Source: JAPLDB01 sp038206355
GTDB taxonomy: Bacteria > Bacteroidota > Bacteroidia > AKYH767-A > 2013-40CM-41-45
DNA length: 23,169 bases
Assembly: GCA_038206355.1 (NCBI GenBank)
Contig: JBBRAY010000056.1
Span: 1-23,169 of the forward strand
Direction: 5' to 3'
Shown here: one piece after another, positions 6,870 through 13,818 of the stretch
Layout of the letters: the number at the start of each line of letters is the position of its first letter
How positions within the stretch are numbered: position 1 is the stretch's first letter
Position numbers and translations under genes: made by a program
The notes under the pieces: model-generated
What the model was told of the DNA's origin: nothing
Seen by the model: only the letters and a program-made list of their open reading frames with translations
Database searches by the model: none

Positions 6870-7760
6870 TTATCGCGTTTTTTTCACCCGGAAGCCGATC
6901 AAACGGTAAAGAAGCTTCGCGCAATTGTATTGCGTAAGTATCTGTCCTTCCTGCGGTGCAATTTCAACGATGTCGAAACCCACAACATTTCTTTCAGCAA
7001 AAACTTTTTCGAGAAACTGAATGGTTTCATCCCAGAACATTCCATTGGGCTCAGCGGTGCCAACACATGGCATCACTGACGGATCAAAACCATCGGCATC
7101 AATAGTCAGGTAAACATCTTTCCCAAGTGTTTTTATCGCTTCATCCATCCAGTTTTTATTCCTCCTGATCTGATGCGCATAAAAAGTATGAATGCGATCT
7201 GACGATTTAATAAGATCCGATTCTTCTTTACACTGCGCCCTGATGCCAATCTGGGTAATCGGTATGCCCGACTCATGTACCCGCGCCATTACAGAAGCAT
7301 GAGAGTAAATATTGTCATGGTAACTAAAACGTAAATCGCTATGTGCATCAATCTGCAACACGTGTAAGTCTGCGAATTTATTTTTATAGGCTTTTACAAA
7401 ACCAAATGTCACGGAATGTTCCGCGCCCACGGAAACGACAAACTTGCCATTATTGATATGCTGCGATGTTTCCCTTTCAATCAATGCTATTGCATCAGCA
7501 TCCACCTTGCCACTGAAATCCATAGCAGGAAGTGTAGCGATGCCGCAATGTTTGTAGGATTCCATGTCTAACATTTCATCATAGAATTCAACAAAATGTG
7601 AGGCCTCAATCATTGCTCCGGGCCCTTTTGCAGATCCCTGCAAGTATGAAGAGGTATGCTCGTAAGGCACCTGTTGAATAACAAACTTAGAATGTGCGTA
7701 ATCGCAAAGTTCCGGTTCAGGAATGGCGAGGAAATTATTGTCTGTTGATAAGGTCTTCAT
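6870..7760 (-). CDS. speB: Agmatinase / arginase-family ureohydrolase
   Basis: A ~296-aa ureohydrolase with a binuclear Mn site. Agmatinase hydrolyses agmatine to putrescine and urea. Metal-ligand motifs, numbered from the preferred start, are VGAEHS (~112-116; usually GGDHS, so Asp is replaced by Glu next to the His ligand), QIDAHSDLR (~137-143), the SHAS histidine, and TIDADGFDPSVMP (~219-231). GTAEPNG near the end corresponds to the GTPEPGG loop, favouring agmatinase over arginase. ATG 7760 (MKTLSTDN...) or the adjacent 7763 is preferred to 7811, because the extra N-terminus is Phe/Lys-rich and not conserved-looking. It heads a minus-strand run with accC and is divergent from fdhD. A link to arginine released from cyanophycin is plausible but not shown; no arginine decarboxylase is present. 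Confidence 0.85.
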   Translation of the reverse strand: MKTLSTDNNFLAIPEPELCDYAHSKFVIQQVPYEHTSSYLQGSAKGPGAMIEASHFVEFYDEMLDMESYKHCGIATLPAMDFSGKVDADAIALIERETSQHINNGKFVVSVGAEHSVTFGFVKAYKNKFADLHVLQIDAHSDLRFSYHDNIYSHASVMARVHESGIPITQIGIRAQCKEESDLIKSSDRIHTFYAHQIRRNKNWMDEAIKTLGKDVYLTIDADGFDPSVMPCVGTAEPNGMFWDETIQFLEKVFAERNVVGFDIVEIAPQEGQILTQYNCAKLLYRLIGFRVKKTR

Positions 7761-7829
7761 CATAAAGATTTTGAAAAATGAGTGGCGAAAGTAAAATTTT
7801 TTAGCAATCATCCGCCTTTATGAATCGCG

Positions 7830-7837
7830 TATCTTTG
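7830..7837 (+). promoter_or_regulatory. Bacteroidota -7 box TATCTTTG for fdhD
   Basis: An exact TAnnTTTG match ending 4 nt before the fdhD ATG (7842). Transcription starting a few bases after the box would give an mRNA that is leaderless or nearly so. No convincing -33 TTG at the right distance. Confidence 0.5.
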
Positions 7838-7841
7838 AATA

Positions 7842-8678
7842 ATGATTGAAACAGCAGCAGCCCCGGTACGGGTTAAAAAAATAAGTGAAGGTATAGCGTC
7901 TGAACAGGATGATTTTCTGGCGTGCGAAGAACCACTTGAGATCAGGATTGTATTTGGCGCAGCAGAAAATCGTCAAAAGAAAAGTATTTCCGTCACCATG
8001 CGCACTCCGGGAAACGATCCTGAATTCGCTGCAGGTTTTTTATTTACAGAAGGAATTATTTCTTCCAATGCAGAATTAAAAACCATCAATGATTCTATTG
8101 AGAACAGAATTGAAATAGAACTGAGTGAAGAATCAATACCTGATCTGCAAAATCAGGAACGGAATTTTTATACCACTTCCGGTTGCGGTGTTTGCGGAAA
8201 ATCTTCTATAGAAGCTATCCGGACAATCACATCCACTTCAATGGATTCTGACGAAATAAAAATTTCTGCCGGTCTTATTTATTCACTTCCTGCATTACTT
8301 CGCCAGGCACAGAATATTTTTGAGCAAACGGGCGGACTACATGCTTCAGCACTTTTTGATATATCGGGAAAACTATTGTTGTTGCGCGAAGACGTGGGCA
8401 GGCACAATGCACTGGATAAGCTGATAGGAACATCTTTATTAGCATCTGAATTACCTCTTAAAAACCATATTTTATTACTGAGCGGAAGGGCTTCCTTTGA
8501 GCTCATTCAAAAAGCAGCCATGGCAGGGATAAAAATAGTTGCTGCTGTTGGCGCCCCTTCTACCCTTGCCGTTGAACTGGCAAAAGAATTTAACATGACA
8601 TTGATTGGATTTCTGCGCGGCCAACGATTTAATATTTATTCAGGAGAAAAAAGGGTTGCAGTTAGTGGTTCAATATGA
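7842..8678 (+). CDS. fdhD: Formate dehydrogenase accessory sulfurtransferase FdhD
   Basis: A 278-aa FdhD-family protein, which passes sulfur from the cysteine desulfurase IscS to the molybdenum or tungsten bis-MGD cofactor of formate dehydrogenases. Seen in the sequence: PGNDPEFAAGFLFTEGII (~56-73), the two-cysteine motif SGCGVCG (Cys115 and Cys118) that carries the persulfide, LREDVGRHNALDKLIG, LSGRASFELIQKAAMAGI, and a C-terminal GFLRGQRFNIYSG. All key family features are intact and the length is normal. No formate dehydrogenase or molybdopterin gene is nearby, so its client enzyme lies elsewhere. It is divergent from the agmatinase gene across an 81-bp gap and is followed by a repeat-like inverted element. 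Confidence 0.93.
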   Translation: MIETAAAPVRVKKISEGIASEQDDFLACEEPLEIRIVFGAAENRQKKSISVTMRTPGNDPEFAAGFLFTEGIISSNAELKTINDSIENRIEIELSEESIPDLQNQERNFYTTSGCGVCGKSSIEAIRTITSTSMDSDEIKISAGLIYSLPALLRQAQNIFEQTGGLHASALFDISGKLLLLREDVGRHNALDKLIGTSLLASELPLKNHILLLSGRASFELIQKAAMAGIKIVAAVGAPSTLAVELAKEFNMTLIGFLRGQRFNIYSGEKRVAVSGSI

Positions 8679-8693
8679 GCATGTAGATGAAAC

Positions 8694-8756
8694 TTTGTGT
8701 CTTAGTGCCTTCGTGGCAATTTTAAAGACATAGTCACTAAGGCACCAATGCACGAA
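8694..8756. repeat. Imperfect inverted intergenic repeat (TTAGTGCCTTCGTGG type)
   Basis: The left arm CTTAGTGCCTTCGTGGCA (from 8701) is mirrored by TCACTAAGGCACCAATGCAC (from 8734); the arms match imperfectly around a short AT-rich centre. It lies just after fdhD. Similar 'gtgccttagtgg' strings are, from memory, a frequent dispersed element in Bacteroidota. It might also act as a terminator between fdhD and pruA. Confidence 0.5.
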
Positions 8757-8850
8757 AAAATCCAAAGCAAAAAATGAAATTTATTCCTTATTCTCATATT
8801 GGCGGCACTGCTGCATTGTAAACGGGCCCTGTAAACATCTTTAAAAAATG

Positions 8851-8858
8851 TACCTTTA
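8851..8858 (+). promoter_or_regulatory. Possible -7 box (TACCTTTA) for pruA
   Basis: One mismatch to TAnnTTTG, ending 15 nt before the pruA ATG at 8874. The nearest TTG (8816-8818) is too far upstream to be a good -33 element. Confidence 0.3.
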
Positions 8859-8873
8859 CAAAAAATTATCGTC

Positions 8874-10550
8874 ATGAGTAATGCAATATACCAGGTACCG
8901 CCAGCCGTCAACGAACCGCTATTAAACTATGCTCCCGGAAGTCCGGAGCGCGAAACACTGAAAGCTTCGCTACGTAAAATGCGGGGTGAGGAAATGGATA
9001 TCCCGATGTATATCGGAGGGGAAGAAATCCGCACCAATAAAAAAGTCCGCATGGCGCCTCCACATGACCATGCTCATACCCTGGCACATTATCATGCCGG
9101 CGATAAAACACACGTTAAGCAAGCCATTGATGCAGCTTTAAAAGCGAAAGATGAATGGGCGAATTTCAGTTGGGAACACAGGGCAAGCATATTTTTAAAA
9201 GCAGCTGAACTATTAAGCGGCCCGTATCGCGCGACCATCAATGCGGCTACCATGCTCGGACAAAGCAAAAATGCTTTTCAGGCAGAGGTAGATGCGGCAT
9301 GTGAGATGATTGACTTCTTGCGTTTCAATGTGCAATTCATGCGTGAAATTTATGCGCAGCAACCCATCTCTTCCAAAGGTGTTTATAACAGGTTAGAACA
9401 ACGTCCGCTGGAAGGATTTGTATTTGCACTCACGCCGTTTAACTTCACTGCCATTGCGGGTAACCTTCCTACATCTGCAGCTATGATGGGAAATGTAGTG
9501 GTATGGAAGCCCGCAAACTCACAGATTTATGCTGCCAATATCCTGATGAAAGTCTTTATAGAAGCAGGAGTGCCTCCGGGAGTAATCAACCTGGTTTATG
9601 TTTCAGGTCCTGATGCAGGAGAAATTATTTTCAACCATCCTGATTTTGCAGGAATACACTTTACGGGTTCTACAGAAGTATTCCGCGGCATTTGGAAGAC
9701 CATTGGAAACAATATTCAGAAATATAAATCCTATCCGCGCATTGTTGGTGAAACCGGTGGTAAAGATTTTATCCTTGCCCATCCGAGTGCTGACGTAAAA
9801 TCACTGGTGACTGCGCTCACAAGAGGTGCTTTTGAATTCCAGGGACAAAAATGCTCTGCTGCTTCACGTGCTTACATTCCTGAGAGCCTTTGGATTCCGG
9901 TTATGGAAGGGCTTATGACTGACCTGAAATCAATAAAAGTCGGTCCAACTGAAGACTTCACTAATTTTTTCAATGCCGTTATTGACGAGAAAGCATTTGA
10001 CAAGATTGCCTCATATATTGATGAAGCAAAGAAAAGCAGCGACGTTGAAATTCTGGCCGGCGGAACTTATGATAAAAGTAAAGGATACTTTATTCAGCCA
10101 ACAGTCTTGCGTGCCAAAGATCCGTTTTACATAACGATGTGCGAAGAGATTTTCGGTCCTGTATTGACTCTGTATGTCTATGAAGATTCAAAATTTGAGG
10201 AGACGGTAAGCATCGTAGATAAAACGGGAATGTATGCCTTGACAGGCTCCATCTTTTCACAGGATCGTTATGCCGTTGATTATGCTACACGTAAACTGGT
10301 AAATGCAGCCGGTAATTTTTACATCAATGATAAATGTACCGGTGCCGTTGTCGGCCAGCAACCATTTGGCGGCAGCCGTGCTTCAGGAACGAACGACAAG
10401 GCCGGCTCCATGTACAATCTGTTACGATGGGTTTCACCGAGAACAATTAAAGAAACACTGGTTCCTCCTGCCGATTACCGTTACCCTTTCATGGCTGATG
10501 AAAACCCCAATGGAAGTGTAGTTGGCAAAACAAAGGTGGTGTCGAACTGA
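8874..10550 (+). CDS. pruA: L-glutamate gamma-semialdehyde (P5C) dehydrogenase
   Basis: A 558-aa aldehyde-dehydrogenase-superfamily protein of the single-domain P5CDH type. It oxidises glutamate-5-semialdehyde (from proline, or from arginine via ornithine) to glutamate with NAD+. The ALDH core is complete: LTPFNFTAIAGNLP (187-199), VWKPANSQ (210-217), HFTGSTEVFRGIW, the general base in VGETGGKDF (Glu293) and the nucleophile in FEFQGQKCSAASRAYIP (Cys327), with the usual 34-residue spacing. CEEIFGPVLTLYVYED and QQPFGGSRASGTNDKAG follow near the end. The ~45-residue N-terminus before the first ALDH strand is typical of this family. No proline dehydrogenase is adjacent. The product could join arginine released from cyanophycin to glutamate metabolism (inference). 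Confidence 0.95.
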   Translation: MSNAIYQVPPAVNEPLLNYAPGSPERETLKASLRKMRGEEMDIPMYIGGEEIRTNKKVRMAPPHDHAHTLAHYHAGDKTHVKQAIDAALKAKDEWANFSWEHRASIFLKAAELLSGPYRATINAATMLGQSKNAFQAEVDAACEMIDFLRFNVQFMREIYAQQPISSKGVYNRLEQRPLEGFVFALTPFNFTAIAGNLPTSAAMMGNVVVWKPANSQIYAANILMKVFIEAGVPPGVINLVYVSGPDAGEIIFNHPDFAGIHFTGSTEVFRGIWKTIGNNIQKYKSYPRIVGETGGKDFILAHPSADVKSLVTALTRGAFEFQGQKCSAASRAYIPESLWIPVMEGLMTDLKSIKVGPTEDFTNFFNAVIDEKAFDKIASYIDEAKKSSDVEILAGGTYDKSKGYFIQPTVLRAKDPFYITMCEEIFGPVLTLYVYEDSKFEETVSIVDKTGMYALTGSIFSQDRYAVDYATRKLVNAAGNFYINDKCTGAVVGQQPFGGSRASGTNDKAGSMYNLLRWVSPRTIKETLVPPADYRYPFMADENPNGSVVGKTKVVSN

Positions 10551-10612
10551 CTTTCAACAACATCCTGTTATCATTATTCCCGACGGACCATGAAATGAGT
10601 CAGCCGTGGTAT

Positions 10613-10620
10613 TACTTTTA
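10613..10620 (+). promoter_or_regulatory. Possible -7 box (TACTTTTA) for the FtsB-like gene
   Basis: One mismatch to TAnnTTTG, ending 5 nt before the ATG at 10626. The spacing matches the short-leader arrangement seen at fdhD and at the response regulator. Confidence 0.3.
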
Positions 10621-10625
10621 CATCA

Positions 10626-10997
10626 ATGGCGAGAAAGAAAAATATATTTCAGAAGAAGTGGATTCCGGATGCGTTGAAGCCTTATTTGTATAACAAATAC
10701 ACGTTGACTTTTCTCGGATTTTTAGTCTGGCTGACTTTTTTCGATAAGCATGATTTTATACTTCAGCATACTTACCGGAATAAACTCAGTGATTTGAAAC
10801 ACGAACGTGATTATTTCACTGATCAGATTGAAATAAATAAAGCTGAAATGAAAGAGCTTTTCACCAACAATAAAAATCTGGAAAGATTTGCCAGGGAAAA
10901 ATATTACATGAAGCGCGACAATGAAGATGTATTTGTTTTTGTAGATGAAAACAACAAACTGTTGTCAGAGAGTACTGCCCGAAAAATTGACGATTAG
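10626..10997 (+). CDS. Septum formation initiator family protein (FtsB/DivIC-like)
   Basis: A 123-aa bitopic membrane protein of the FtsB/DivIC group, which with FtsQ/DivIB and FtsL partners links early and late divisome assembly. The layout is a basic cytoplasmic N-terminus (MARKKNIFQKKWIP), one membrane segment at about residues 26-41 (YTLTFLGFLVWLTFF), then a periplasmic coiled coil (~50-95; LKHERDYFTDQIEINKAEMK). The family-typical end is NLERFAREKYYMKRDNEDVFVF. Length and architecture are normal. It lies 75 nt after pruA and converges with the downstream minus-strand operon, its stop being only 14 nt from that operon's last stop. Confidence 0.85.
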   Translation: MARKKNIFQKKWIPDALKPYLYNKYTLTFLGFLVWLTFFDKHDFILQHTYRNKLSDLKHERDYFTDQIEINKAEMKELFTNNKNLERFAREKYYMKRDNEDVFVFVDENNKLLSESTARKIDD

Positions 10998-11011
10998 GAA
11001 ATCCGAGTTTA

Positions 11012-11392
11012 TCAGCGTTTGATTGCTTTTGATGTAATCTCCACCGAATGTTGTTTTTTTGCTGAATGATCTTCCTTCGCCGGCGAAACAATTATAATTT
11101 CTTTTTTCTGCGTCTGAGAAACGCCATCTCCCGGTCTTTGCGCTACTGCTGAAATTTCTATGGTCTGCTCCTGAACAACAGAATCAGTACCGATAGTTAT
11201 TGCTCTATGATAATTTTCATTGATGAGGTCGTATTTGTCTTTGTCTGCAAAAGGAATTGCAACGGCATAAATTTCAACAACGTTTGTTTCGGGTGCTGAC
11301 ACAGTGCTTTTATCTGCGTCGATGATTTGCGCAAAAGAAGCAACAGATACAGATACAGTCATTAATGCTGAAAGGGAGATAATTTTCATCAT
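11012..11392 (-). CDS. Small secreted protein, unknown
   Basis: A 126-aa protein with a clear signal peptide (MMKIISLSALMTVSVSVASFAQ). The mature ~105 residues are hydrophilic with repeated short beta-like segments: VVEIYAVAIPFADK, QTIEISAVAQRPG, KKEIIIVSPAKED and HSVEITSKAIKR. These look like three or four degenerate copies of a 'xxEIxxVAxP' unit spaced about 30 residues apart. I do not recognise a family. It is the last gene of the four-gene minus-strand operon, only 1 nt after the stop of the previous gene, so translational coupling is likely. It has no T9SS tail, so a periplasmic location or association with the other exported operon products is possible. Confidence 0.7.
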   Translation of the reverse strand: MMKIISLSALMTVSVSVASFAQIIDADKSTVSAPETNVVEIYAVAIPFADKDKYDLINENYHRAITIGTDSVVQEQTIEISAVAQRPGDGVSQTQKKEIIIVSPAKEDHSAKKQHSVEITSKAIKR

Positions 11393-11393
11393 T

Positions 11394-12233
11394 TTACCTG
11401 ATAACTAAAACATTAAAATCCATTCCTGTATAATTAGTAGTAAGTGTATTGTTGGAAATTCTGAAACGAATTTCTCCATTTCGTGCTTCAATGTGGTGAA
11501 TGGTTACATTCGGCTGAGTTGCCCACTCGCCATTCAGAACAATGATAACTCCCGACCAGATATCACATCCGGTAACGCCTGTAATTGTAAATGTATAAGT
11601 TGTAGCAGCGTTAAAATTCTGTGGTCCGAGGTACCATTTTTCAACTGCGGTAATACCGTTCATCTGTGGGCCCCAAACAGGAGCTATACCTGCACCCCCG
11701 GATTTTAATACCTGCCCTGCTGTTCCCGGGAGATTTGCCGGCATCAGTGCCCCGGAGAATTTCATATTGCCAACTACATCCAGTTTTTCAGTTGGCAGTG
11801 CAATTCCGATACCGACTTTTCCAACATTGAAATAAAAACTGCCGGCTCTTAATTCCATTCTGTCATCGGCACCTTTTTCACCAATGTAAACAAAATTCGA
11901 ATTACCAAAATTAATGATGCGATCCTGTGCCGCACTGCTCCATACCAGCGGATCTCCTACCTGTATATCGCCACGAACATCCAGTTTTTTAACAGGCGCT
12001 ACAGTTCCGATGCCGGTATTGCCTTCCACAAGCAATCCGTTTGCAGGAGCGACATTCACGCCGGAATAAGCATTGCCGATGACTGCATTCCCTTTTACAT
12101 CAAGGAGATTAACAGGGATAAATGATGCTGTCCCGATGCCGACATTTTGTGCTTTCATGGTTGCCGGAAATAAAATCATCGATGAAATAAATAATAAAAC
12201 AATGCGGCGAAAAATTGAAAATGCTTTTTTCAT
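11394..12233 (-). CDS. Secreted tail-fibre-like protein with VGIGT...KLDV.G repeats
   Basis: A 279-aa exported protein. A signal peptide (to about residue 29, ending PATMKAQ) is followed by three copies of the motif VGIGT..P..KLDV.G (around 30-50, 72-92 and 139-157), typical of trimeric tail-fibre-like and repetitive surface proteins in Bacteroidota. A Gly/Pro-rich linker (NLPGTAGQVLKSGGAG, ~165-185) leads to a C-terminal beta-rich region of about 90 residues (ending TGMDFNVLVIR) that may be a receptor-binding or tip domain. There is no T9SS sorting tail. The gap is 6 nt to the T9SS protein upstream and 1 nt to the small secreted gene downstream. No phage genes surround it, so it is read as a surface protein rather than a prophage fibre. 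Confidence 0.7.
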   Translation of the reverse strand: MKKAFSIFRRIVLLFISSMILFPATMKAQNVGIGTASFIPVNLLDVKGNAVIGNAYSGVNVAPANGLLVEGNTGIGTVAPVKKLDVRGDIQVGDPLVWSSAAQDRIINFGNSNFVYIGEKGADDRMELRAGSFYFNVGKVGIGIALPTEKLDVVGNMKFSGALMPANLPGTAGQVLKSGGAGIAPVWGPQMNGITAVEKWYLGPQNFNAATTYTFTITGVTGCDIWSGVIIVLNGEWATQPNVTIHHIEARNGEIRFRISNNTLTTNYTGMDFNVLVIR

Positions 12234-12239
12234 TTGTTA

Positions 12240-13808
12240 TCAGTTTATAAAAAATCTTTTTGTTAATATTCTACCATTGCTTGCAAGACTAATAAAATAT
12301 ATTCCCTCTGCCAGTTCAGGGAGATGAATATCATTTTTATTAAATCCCTCATCCGGAAACACAACGGTCTCCAGAATTTGATTTCCTAATGTATTGGCAA
12401 TTTTTATCTCAATCGGATCAATGGAATTACTTTCATAGCCTATCGTAACTTTTCCGGGTAATTCTGCCGTAGATGCAAAAATGAAATGGAATTTTTTACC
12501 GCCTCCTACTTCAACAGGAACAACCTGAGAGAAATCAAATTTTCCATCATAATCTACCTGACGAAGTCTGTAATAAGAAACACCTTCATAAGGGCTCTCG
12601 TCTGCAGCAGTATAACTATTCACAGATGTACTGTTCCCAGCCCCATTCACGATGTCTATCGTCTCAAAAACTTCGTTGTTGCGCGACCGCTGAACTTCGA
12701 AATAAGCATTGTTGATTTCTGAGGCAGTAGACCAGTTAAGGAGCACTGTTTTTTCTTTCAGCTTTGCAGAAAAATATAATAGTTCCACCGGAAGTGGTGC
12801 ATCTAAATTGGATAGCACCCATGGAGAAGCGCCTCCCAGGGTTTGATCAGGAATTGAAACAACGGCAGTACCGGCAAGCACGCCCGGACCGGAACCTACA
12901 GGCACAGCCCAGGTTGTTCCAATCCAGTTCTGCGCTGCAAAAGCACCTGTTGGAGCGTATGTTGTTGTGTTTTCAATTCCACGATAAGTAAAATCAACCG
13001 CTCCTGTGAAAGACGGTGTTGATTTAATATCCCACCAACGATCAATAACAACAGGCACTTCACCGGCACCGGGAATAGTCTGACTCCACATTTGTGTTAC
13101 CGATATCTGCCACGGCGTATTATTGGTTGTTGTTGTCCTACGCGTTGATGCCAGGATATTTGTTGTGCCACTGCTCTTATCTATTGTGAGCGGAATATAG
13201 TTGGGTGCTGTAGCGATGCCAAAAGGAAATACATATGTTCCGTTATTTGCGCCGACATTCCATTGTACAATCGCAGTATTATTGCCGGCATTCATCTCGC
13301 TGATAATATAACCCGTGGTACGCGTGATCGCAGTGGTCAATGGATTATTGACTGTAAGTTTCCTTGTAGACAATACCATCGGACGGTCATTCAGCGAAAG
13401 CACCCCTGCAGGAGCGGCATAACCTCCGCCTACAAGTTCATCACGGTTCAACGTTTTATTACCCGTACCGAGCAGAGTCAGATTATTAAACCAGGTCATT
13501 GTGGTTCCGCCAAATATCTGACTTGATCCGTTCATTTCAACGGTGCCGGTATTTGCAGTAAAAACATTCTGAGCGGAATTGTTGGTCCAGTTTCCATAAA
13601 CCTGAATCACACCCGTGTTGTCAACTTTGCCAATAAAAGCCCCTGCATCTTGATTGGTAAAATGACCCGTCGCGCCGGTTACAATAATATACGCACTACT
13701 GTTAACGATATATGCGCCGTTATTGATCAGCCCTTGCGAAAAAACAGGGATACTAAAATGAATTGCCATTGCAAAAGTTCCTACGATAAAAAATAATAAA
13801 GGTCTCAT
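12240..13808 (-). CDS. T9SS type A sorting-domain surface protein
   Basis: A ~522-aa exported protein. Start ATG 13808 (MRPLLFFIVGTFAMAIHF...) gives a clean signal peptide ending near VFSQG; the GTG at 13841 would overlap the upstream gene and extend the N-terminus needlessly. The first ~340 residues are a beta-rich repetitive region (HFTNQDAGAFIGKVDNTGVI, YGNWTNN, TVEMNGSSQIFGG), the sort seen in Bacteroidota parallel-beta adhesins. Then LPVELLYFSAKLKEKTVLLNW starts a fibronectin-III-like segment (AFEVQRS...SYYRLRQVDYDGKFDFS). The C-terminal ~80 residues are a T9SS sorting domain (IKIANTLGNQILETVVF, ending EGIYFISLASNGRILTKRFF). It sits 10 nt after the upstream gene in a tight operon. The cargo would be placed on the cell surface or released through the type IX system, whose machinery is not in this window. 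Confidence 0.8.
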   Translation of the reverse strand: MRPLLFFIVGTFAMAIHFSIPVFSQGLINNGAYIVNSSAYIIVTGATGHFTNQDAGAFIGKVDNTGVIQVYGNWTNNSAQNVFTANTGTVEMNGSSQIFGGTTMTWFNNLTLLGTGNKTLNRDELVGGGYAAPAGVLSLNDRPMVLSTRKLTVNNPLTTAITRTTGYIISEMNAGNNTAIVQWNVGANNGTYVFPFGIATAPNYIPLTIDKSSGTTNILASTRRTTTTNNTPWQISVTQMWSQTIPGAGEVPVVIDRWWDIKSTPSFTGAVDFTYRGIENTTTYAPTGAFAAQNWIGTTWAVPVGSGPGVLAGTAVVSIPDQTLGGASPWVLSNLDAPLPVELLYFSAKLKEKTVLLNWSTASEINNAYFEVQRSRNNEVFETIDIVNGAGNSTSVNSYTAADESPYEGVSYYRLRQVDYDGKFDFSQVVPVEVGGGKKFHFIFASTAELPGKVTIGYESNSIDPIEIKIANTLGNQILETVVFPDEGFNKNDIHLPELAEGIYFISLASNGRILTKRFFIN

Positions 13809-13818
13809 GGTTTGGCTT

